The translations under genes were made by a program, and so were the position numbers. From Photobacterium sp. GJ3 (GTDB lineage Bacteria > Pseudomonadota > Gammaproteobacteria > Enterobacterales > Vibrionaceae): a stretch of DNA of 64,000 nucleotides. Shown piece after piece: positions 62,501 through 64,000 of the stretch (position 1 is the stretch's first letter; each line of letters starts with the position of its first letter). The stretch lies in the NCBI RefSeq assembly GCF_018199995.1, contig NZ_CP073579.1, forward strand, positions 1,488,001 to 1,552,000, written 5' to 3'. The notes under the pieces were generated by a model that had not been told where the DNA came from, searched no databases, and saw only the letters and a program-made list of their open reading frames with translations.

Positions 62501-62575
62501 GTTACAGCCACTGAGTCCGGCGAGCAGGGCTGCACTGATGCATACCTTGAGTGCATATTTATTCTGAATGTTCAC
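59564..62575 (-). CDS. large DUF1566-containing lipoprotein
   Basis: The 1,003-residue protein starts with a lipoprotein signal peptide (lipobox LSGC at 21-24) and a proline/aspartate/threonine-rich linker of about 60 residues (repeats of PDPTPDP). Residues about 90-200 look like a carboxypeptidase-regulatory/CNA-type beta domain, and a fibronectin-type domain is near 700-760. A DUF1566 region occupies about 830-1,000 (DANTGLIWETKSATDLENP; WRLPTQAELYGLMNL; FWTADHHP). It is probably exposed at the outer membrane. It is divergent from the tad pilus genes, so it may be a surface partner of that pilus; this is inference. An exact RctB iteron lies inside the gene (59741-59754). Confidence 0.8.
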   Translation of the reverse strand: MNIQNKYALKVCISAALLAGLSGCNVEPVRGNNDTNSGTPSTHQPDPGNGTPSHPNTGQTPDPTPDPVTPPTPDPTPDPTPDPAPNPEPDPITAMTLSGVVLGDRGQQYQVQISDGKSVLYAKTTENGAYQFDLTLRQWQRQNPLTLTATDKDDRQQVFSQSLPTIDQILLLDGDRNQLIDDLELLPLALSPAPLAFDAVARQLTGKTALTASEKTAAKIQMASDVTLNQALVRDLSQLLAETQAKPADSASAALPLLGLTQSQLVTQLVRDKVTSPSMTVTELYLKLADKRNISLGETVESQLNAALEKGTKLNTLSGEYRWQESFYPEYALTLSGHFPAELQHAGISVLIGAKPNDDTRGEYYYKPERPHRVIPLTLEDSEGRHSKRLDVSGRQTYRATLRLNDTAGAITQCAPGHVGESWEGITTDDNVQDLLTLQIVDQTSNVELRSVLGPFCELLARDSNKDGILDHHEYSRTDVGYISTAQEVLLKKVTLASYGAFIDWKPLSIAAIDELMAGFPRQQTELLAAFTAMQARQSLFGETIDLIENAGFYQDLLKLVNINMQAEYSIVSNNNLIPALNILQSQIGDNSGLADLLIQYPDRNVSHIIKAATGLLGDSVPDAAYFHNQPPPGRWVQVYPNSHLAPICQSSGQVSYDQVTGIALVGQGVDPQTGKHWLTLDWPAQDYVSEYTLAWDITNFSTVDTASHKAQTTQTRATIRGLEKWQTYQIRIGTPSGSLSAVIHYTPGKTVLNDTRITKGILGDDSTRGRDTQNQCDPVSGLAFNSNRDGELGARYLKLDAQGERLPRQDLAWKQLKFSCVADANTGLIWETKSATDLENPTLQDDLYYFAMDGAAHAVPFNGTCFNPDSGKLVSERSQCTAANQQAWVNASKLCGLDNWRLPTQAELYGLMNLQGDQAIALDTNYFPNNNGLKTTYFNWKDDQGKTHYESIYRSFWTADHHPLAEKSMTRTVRMLAQRSNNMTANQEPHLIMLVSDGFQAP
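59741..59754 (+). repeat. isolated exact RctB iteron inside the lipoprotein gene
   Basis: TTGATCATCTTTCC is identical to the iteron of the origin array and the remote cluster. It lies about 3.4 kb beyond the origin array, within coding sequence. Confidence 0.7.
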
Positions 62576-62784
62576 TTCACTGTTTTTCCTTTTCTGGGCC
62601 GCTCATCGCCAGCTCGCAATGATTTGATACTGAAGTTTCAGCTTGATGTGTCATGAGTGACTCGGTTTAATCCTTGATTTATGGTTATTTAGCGTTTTTT
62701 TGCAGGTTTGCCGCAGATACTATTGAAACTGATGTTGAGAATCAATATCATTCGCGTCAGTTTTTTTATCCATTGATGGAGTGA

Positions 62785-62988
62785 ATGATGAATGTGTTCT
62801 CAGCCCAAATGATCCAGCGTTACCTGAAAGACGAAACTGGCGCGACTGCCATTGAATACGGCATTCTGGCTGCGGGTCTGGCCGCAGGGATTCTGGCGAT
62901 TTTTGGTTCGGATGGTGTGTTTGTCACGGCCCTGAAAGCCAAGTTTGAAACGATCATCAAAGATCTGAATATCAGTGAAAATGGCTGA
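62785..62988 (+). CDS. flp: Flp/Fap-type pilin
   Basis: The 67-residue prepilin has a short leader, the processing site and the Flp motif: KDETGATAIEYGILAAGLAAG with Glu+5 and the Tyr next to it, followed by the hydrophobic helix. It is the major subunit of a tad (tight adherence) pilus. The peptidase that matures it is encoded directly after it, with overlapping ends. It marks the start of a tad locus continuing beyond the window. Confidence 0.95.
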   Translation: MMNVFSAQMIQRYLKDETGATAIEYGILAAGLAAGILAIFGSDGVFVTALKAKFETIIKDLNISENG

Positions 62989-63415
62989 TACCGGTGTCGC
63001 TGTCGCTCAGGGACTGGCCGCTCTGATGTTTTCCTGGCTGGTGGTCACCGATGTCACCGAGCGACGCATTCCCAATCTGGCCATTGGGGTCTTGTTGATC
63101 ATTGCGGCCATCCTGGTGCCGTTCAGCGGCACGCAAGTCTTGATCTCTCTGACTTGTCTGCTGGCGGGACTGGCGGCCTATGCCAAAGGATGGCTCGGGG
63201 CCGGCGACAGTAAGTTACTGGCCGTCTGTTTGTACGCTGCGCAGGATCACTGGCTGACCTGCCTGCTGATGACCGCCATGTTTGGTGGTGGACTGAGTCT
63301 GATATATCTGGCGCGGAATCGCTGGTTTCCGGTATGGAAGCCAGCGGATCCGGCAGCGTGCACCGTGCCTTACGGGGTGGCGATTACGCTGGGCGCATTG
63401 ATGTCGACCCCTTGA
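62975..63415 (+). CDS. tadV: A24-type prepilin peptidase TadV/CpaA
   Basis: The 146-residue membrane protein has the two catalytic aspartates in the usual settings, VVTDVTERRIPN near residue 24 and GAGDSKLLA near 76, and five or six membrane spans. It cleaves the Flp prepilin leader. The gene overlaps the end of flp by about 14 nt, so start choice between the first two in-frame ATGs (62975 and 62981) is open. The stop codon TGA (63413-63415) is itself part of an exact RctB iteron. Confidence 0.92.
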   Translation: MKMADTGVAVAQGLAALMFSWLVVTDVTERRIPNLAIGVLLIIAAILVPFSGTQVLISLTCLLAGLAAYAKGWLGAGDSKLLAVCLYAAQDHWLTCLLMTAMFGGGLSLIYLARNRWFPVWKPADPAACTVPYGVAITLGALMSTP

Positions 63416-63425
63416 TCATCTTTCC
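63412..63425 (+). repeat. exact RctB iteron at the tadV stop codon
   Basis: TTGATCATCTTTCC, identical to the origin iteron, supplies the TGA stop of tadV and fills the gap before cpaB. It is about 7 kb from the origin array. Confidence 0.7.
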
Positions 63426-63460
63426 GTGACGGGCTGACTGAATCCCTGAGAGTTCCAATC

Positions 63461-64000
63461 ATGAAAAAATTATTGTTATTTGTCATCGCGACGGGTTCGC
63501 TGTTGACGGCCCTTGCTTTTGTCTGGCTTCAGGACGGCAGGTCTGATGAAGCGGTGCAGCAAGCGGCTTCGTCTGTCAATGAACCGGTTGCTTCTGAACC
63601 GACACGCAACCGGGCCCGGATTCTGGTGGCGGCGCGTCCGTTACAGGCAGGCGCACTGTTGAGAACCGAAGATCTCCGCTGGGCTGATTTACCGGCCTCG
63701 GATGAAGGCAATCTGCCCGGCCTGTTCCTGCAGGGTTTTATTCAGCCGGAAAAGCTCTCGGGTAGTCTGATGACCCGAACGGTGCAATCCGGTCAGATCC
63801 TTTCGGCAGAAGATGTGATCCGCCCGGAGCAGAGTCATTACCTGTCTGCCATGATGGCACCCGGTACGCGTGCCGTTACGCTGGCACTGACACCGGAAGC
63901 GGTCAGCCATGGCCTGTTACGTCCGGGCAACCGGGTGGATGTGATTCTCACCAGTCTGAATGAGAATGCCAGCAAGCTGGTTGAGGGCGAAACGGTGTCC
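63461..64000 (+). CDS. cpaB: Flp pilus assembly protein CpaB/RcpC (partial)
   Basis: The frame is open from the ATG at 63461 through the window end (180 codons). A signal anchor (LLLFVIATGSLLTALAFVW) is followed by an acidic linker, the SAF domain (ARILVAARPLQAGALLRTED; LPASDEGNLPGLFLQG; TVQSGQILSAEDVI) and the RcpC region (TRAVTLALTPEAVSHGLL; GNRVDVILTS). CpaB/RcpC is part of the outer-membrane/periplasmic secretion complex for Flp pili. The C-terminus lies beyond the window. Confidence 0.9.
   Translation, partial: MKKLLLFVIATGSLLTALAFVWLQDGRSDEAVQQAASSVNEPVASEPTRNRARILVAARPLQAGALLRTEDLRWADLPASDEGNLPGLFLQGFIQPEKLSGSLMTRTVQSGQILSAEDVIRPEQSHYLSAMMAPGTRAVTLALTPEAVSHGLLRPGNRVDVILTSLNENASKLVEGETVS

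Noticed and set aside
1..64000. CRISPR array, tRNA or rRNA genes, prophage, integron
   Set aside because: I looked for regularly spaced 25-40 bp repeats, cloverleaf-like sequence, phage structural genes and attC-type repeats and saw none; the only regular arrays are the oriCII iterons and the four-unit repeat near 0.5 kb.

Overview
The window is a piece of the second chromosome of a member of the Vibrionaceae, most likely Photobacterium or a close relative. The evidence is a complete chromosome II replication and partition module at about 48-59 kb: parB2 and parA2, an origin with six RctB-type iterons spaced exactly 23 bp apart, rctB, and five copies of the parS2 palindrome. A vqmR/vqmA quorum-sensing pair, a tad pilus locus and a linked ohr/ohrR pair also fit. 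The genus is inference; no rRNA is present.

Layout. 0.5-9 kb: a minus-strand sugar-acid catabolic operon. It has a GntR/FCD regulator, a split transketolase, a TRAP transporter (DctP, DctQ, DctM), a threonate-dehydrogenase-like enzyme, a TIM-barrel isomerase and an SDR, with two palindromic operators upstream and no kinase. 9.6-11.2 kb: a flavin reductase and a divergent LysR regulator. 11.5-17.4 kb: an accessory island holding an IS5/IS903-type element, an orphan type VI cluster (Hcp, a frameshifted DUF4225 effector, an overlapping membrane protein that may be its immunity protein), and two different ISAs1 elements that cut up an orphan polymorphic-toxin tail. 17.4-28.2 kb: a cdiBAI contact-dependent inhibition locus whose cdiA is split by two frameshifts. 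28.4-33.1 kb: ackA, a CatB-like acetyltransferase, a Sel1-repeat protein and divergent ohr/ohrR. 33.1-39.9 kb: proline utilisation (putP, a separate PutA C-terminal-domain-like protein, putA, an AraC regulator).

39.9-40.6 kb is a non-coding stretch holding six more RctB-type iterons and a 39-mer-like element, about 16 kb from the origin. It resembles the remote RctB-binding cluster known on Vibrio cholerae chromosome 2. 40.6-44.8 kb: an AEC transporter, a Fur-box-preceded metal exporter of the MneA/DUF2899 type, the vqmR small RNA with its VqmA box, vqmA and pdxH. 45-48.2 kb: dctBD, in which DctD lacks the sigma-54 contact motif. 48.2-58.6 kb: fapA-like gene, a small unknown gene, tmcA, parB2-parA2, oriCII and rctB, with parS2 sites in three intergenic regions. 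58.8-64 kb: two DUF1566 genes, then the start of a tad locus (flp pilin, prepilin peptidase, cpaB), with two more exact RctB iterons.

Quality caution. Four genes (DUF4225, cdiA twice, putP) are each restored by adding one base to a G/C homopolymer. Because putP is a housekeeping gene with a perfectly readable tail in the shifted frame, undercalled homopolymers in the assembly are the simplest explanation; real phase variation cannot be excluded for the toxin genes.
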